From Gemmatimonadota bacterium (GTDB lineage Bacteria; Gemmatimonadota; Gemmatimonadetes; Longimicrobiales; Gaopeijiaceae): a DNA stretch of 54,761 nt. Made by a program: the position numbers and the translations under genes. Numbering within the stretch: position 1 is the stretch's first letter; the number at the start of each line of letters is the position of its first letter. Shown piece by piece: positions 54,262 to 54,761 of the stretch. Under the pieces are notes generated by a model that was given only the letters and a program-made list of their open reading frames with translations, searched no databases and was not told the DNA's origin. The stretch spans positions 1 through 54,761 of the forward strand of contig JAPPNO010000026.1 in assembly GCA_028873845.1 (NCBI GenBank). The letters run 5' to 3'.

Positions 54262-54494
54262 TAACCGCGACCCTCGAAGTCGCGGATCAGGTCTTCGTCA
54301 AGGGGGGCGTCGAAGTCGTCCGGCACGACGAAGCGACCCCGGTCCTGGCCGAAGCTGCGCCGACTCTCGTAGACCGGCGACAGACGGGCCACCGGCAGCC
54401 CCGAACGGGTGATCACCACCTCTTCGCCGGCCTCGGCGCGCCGCAGCAGTCGCGAAAGGTGGGTCTTGGCTTCGTGGACCGTGTAGTGTGTCAT
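54261..54494 (-). CDS. Phd/YefM-type antitoxin
   Basis: The 77-residue protein has the family N-terminus THYTVHEAKTHLSRLLRRAEAGEEVVITRSGLPVARLSPV, a dimeric DNA-binding domain, and an acidic tail (PDDFDAPLDEDLIRDFEG) that would cover the toxin's active site. The frame extends upstream into low-complexity sequence, but the ATG at 54492-54494 gives the correct N-terminus. It is upstream of and coupled to the PIN gene at 53863. Confidence 0.87.
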   Translation of the reverse strand: MTHYTVHEAKTHLSRLLRRAEAGEEVVITRSGLPVARLSPVYESRRSFGQDRGRFVVPDDFDAPLDEDLIRDFEGRG

Positions 54495-54516
54495 GGCCTG
54501 AAGGTAGACTAACCCC

Positions 54517-54530
54517 TTGACCAAGGTCAA
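54517..54530 (-). promoter_or_regulatory. Operator-like palindrome upstream of the Phd antitoxin
   Basis: TTGACC-AA-GGTCAA is a perfect 6-bp inverted repeat 22 bases upstream of the ATG. On the minus strand it contains a -35-like TTGACC, so binding of the antitoxin could shut the operon down. Confidence 0.45.
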
Positions 54531-54761
54531 CGGCATTGCCCCCCCGCCACGGCTTCGGATACCCTTGAAAACCACCGCGCACATTCCCACCCCCCCCACC
54601 ATGCGACACACACCACGCCTGCTCCCCGTCCCCGCCCTCGCCAACGCGGCCCCCCCGGCCGGCCCGGCCCCCGCCCGCCCCGCGCCCGCCCCGGGCCGGC
54701 ACCACCACCCCCCCCCCCCCCCCGCCCGCGCCCGCACCCCGGGGGGCGGGCCCGACGCGCA
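54531..54761. other. C-rich low-complexity window edge
   Basis: From about 54590 the plus strand is dominated by C with runs of C up to about 16 long (near 54706-54722). An ATG at 54601 opens a plus-strand frame that starts MRHTPRLLPVPALANA, which looks like a damaged signal peptide, then turns into Pro/Ala repeats. No gene can be supported. It may be true low-complexity DNA or poor sequence at the end of a contig. Confidence 0.4.

Overview
The window is about 54.8 kb of very GC-rich, tightly packed bacterial DNA. Most genes lie on the minus strand and many neighbours overlap by 4 bp (ATGA or GTGA). The cell is a diderm: there is a secretin, LptF/LptG and a very large SprA-type outer-membrane protein. 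GTG starts are common, and lipoproteins of the 6-bladed beta-propeller type and LVIVD/FG-GAP secreted proteins are present. Together with the SprA homologue and the gene order trmFO-xerC-hslV-hslU, this suggests Gemmatimonadota or a close FCB-group relative. That assignment is inference. No rRNA, tRNA, CRISPR array or transposase gene was seen.

Layout. 1-1309: edge of a lipoprotein gene and a beta-propeller lipoprotein. 1410-14286: a housekeeping run transcribed leftwards as aroC-aroK-topA-trmFO-xerC-hslV-hslU-argF-gcvT-sigma54 regulator. 14408-25468: a type IV pilus cluster, also leftward. It starts with a DUF5715/LysM protein, a polyprenyl-phosphate-mannose-synthase-like GT2 and a TMTC-like membrane/TPR glycosyltransferase, followed by pilA, four minor pilins and pilMNOPQ. 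25676-29351: Mn-superoxide dismutase, divergent DNA polymerase IV and an AGCS sodium symporter. 29498-32348: comEA-like, pilT and pilC, where pilC carries an in-frame TAG at codon 29. 32349-32838: a gene-free stretch with a promoter/operator-like motif and a hairpin. 32839-41534: sprA (minus) divergent from lptF-lptG (plus). 41545-45581: a DapF-like protein with both catalytic cysteines replaced by serine, an SLC13 permease, a small membrane protein and a lipoprotein hydrolase. 45643-50516: two 795-residue paralogues in tandem. 50639-54494: a Cys/Met-metabolism PLP enzyme coupled to an RHH/PIN toxin-antitoxin pair, another propeller lipoprotein and a Phd/PIN pair. The last ~170 bases are a C-rich low-complexity edge.

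How the genes work together. PilA and its minor pilins (FimT, PilV-, PilW- and PilX-like) are assembled by the PilMNOP alignment complex, the PilC platform and the PilQ secretin, and retracted by PilT; pilB is not in the window. ComEA could pull DNA taken up through this pilus. The TMTC-like protein and the GT2 upstream of pilA look like the two halves of a lipid-linked-sugar O-glycosylation pathway that could modify the Ser/Thr-rich pilin. This is the most interesting candidate system here. LptF/LptG export lipopolysaccharide next to SprA, the expected translocon of a type 9 secretion system.
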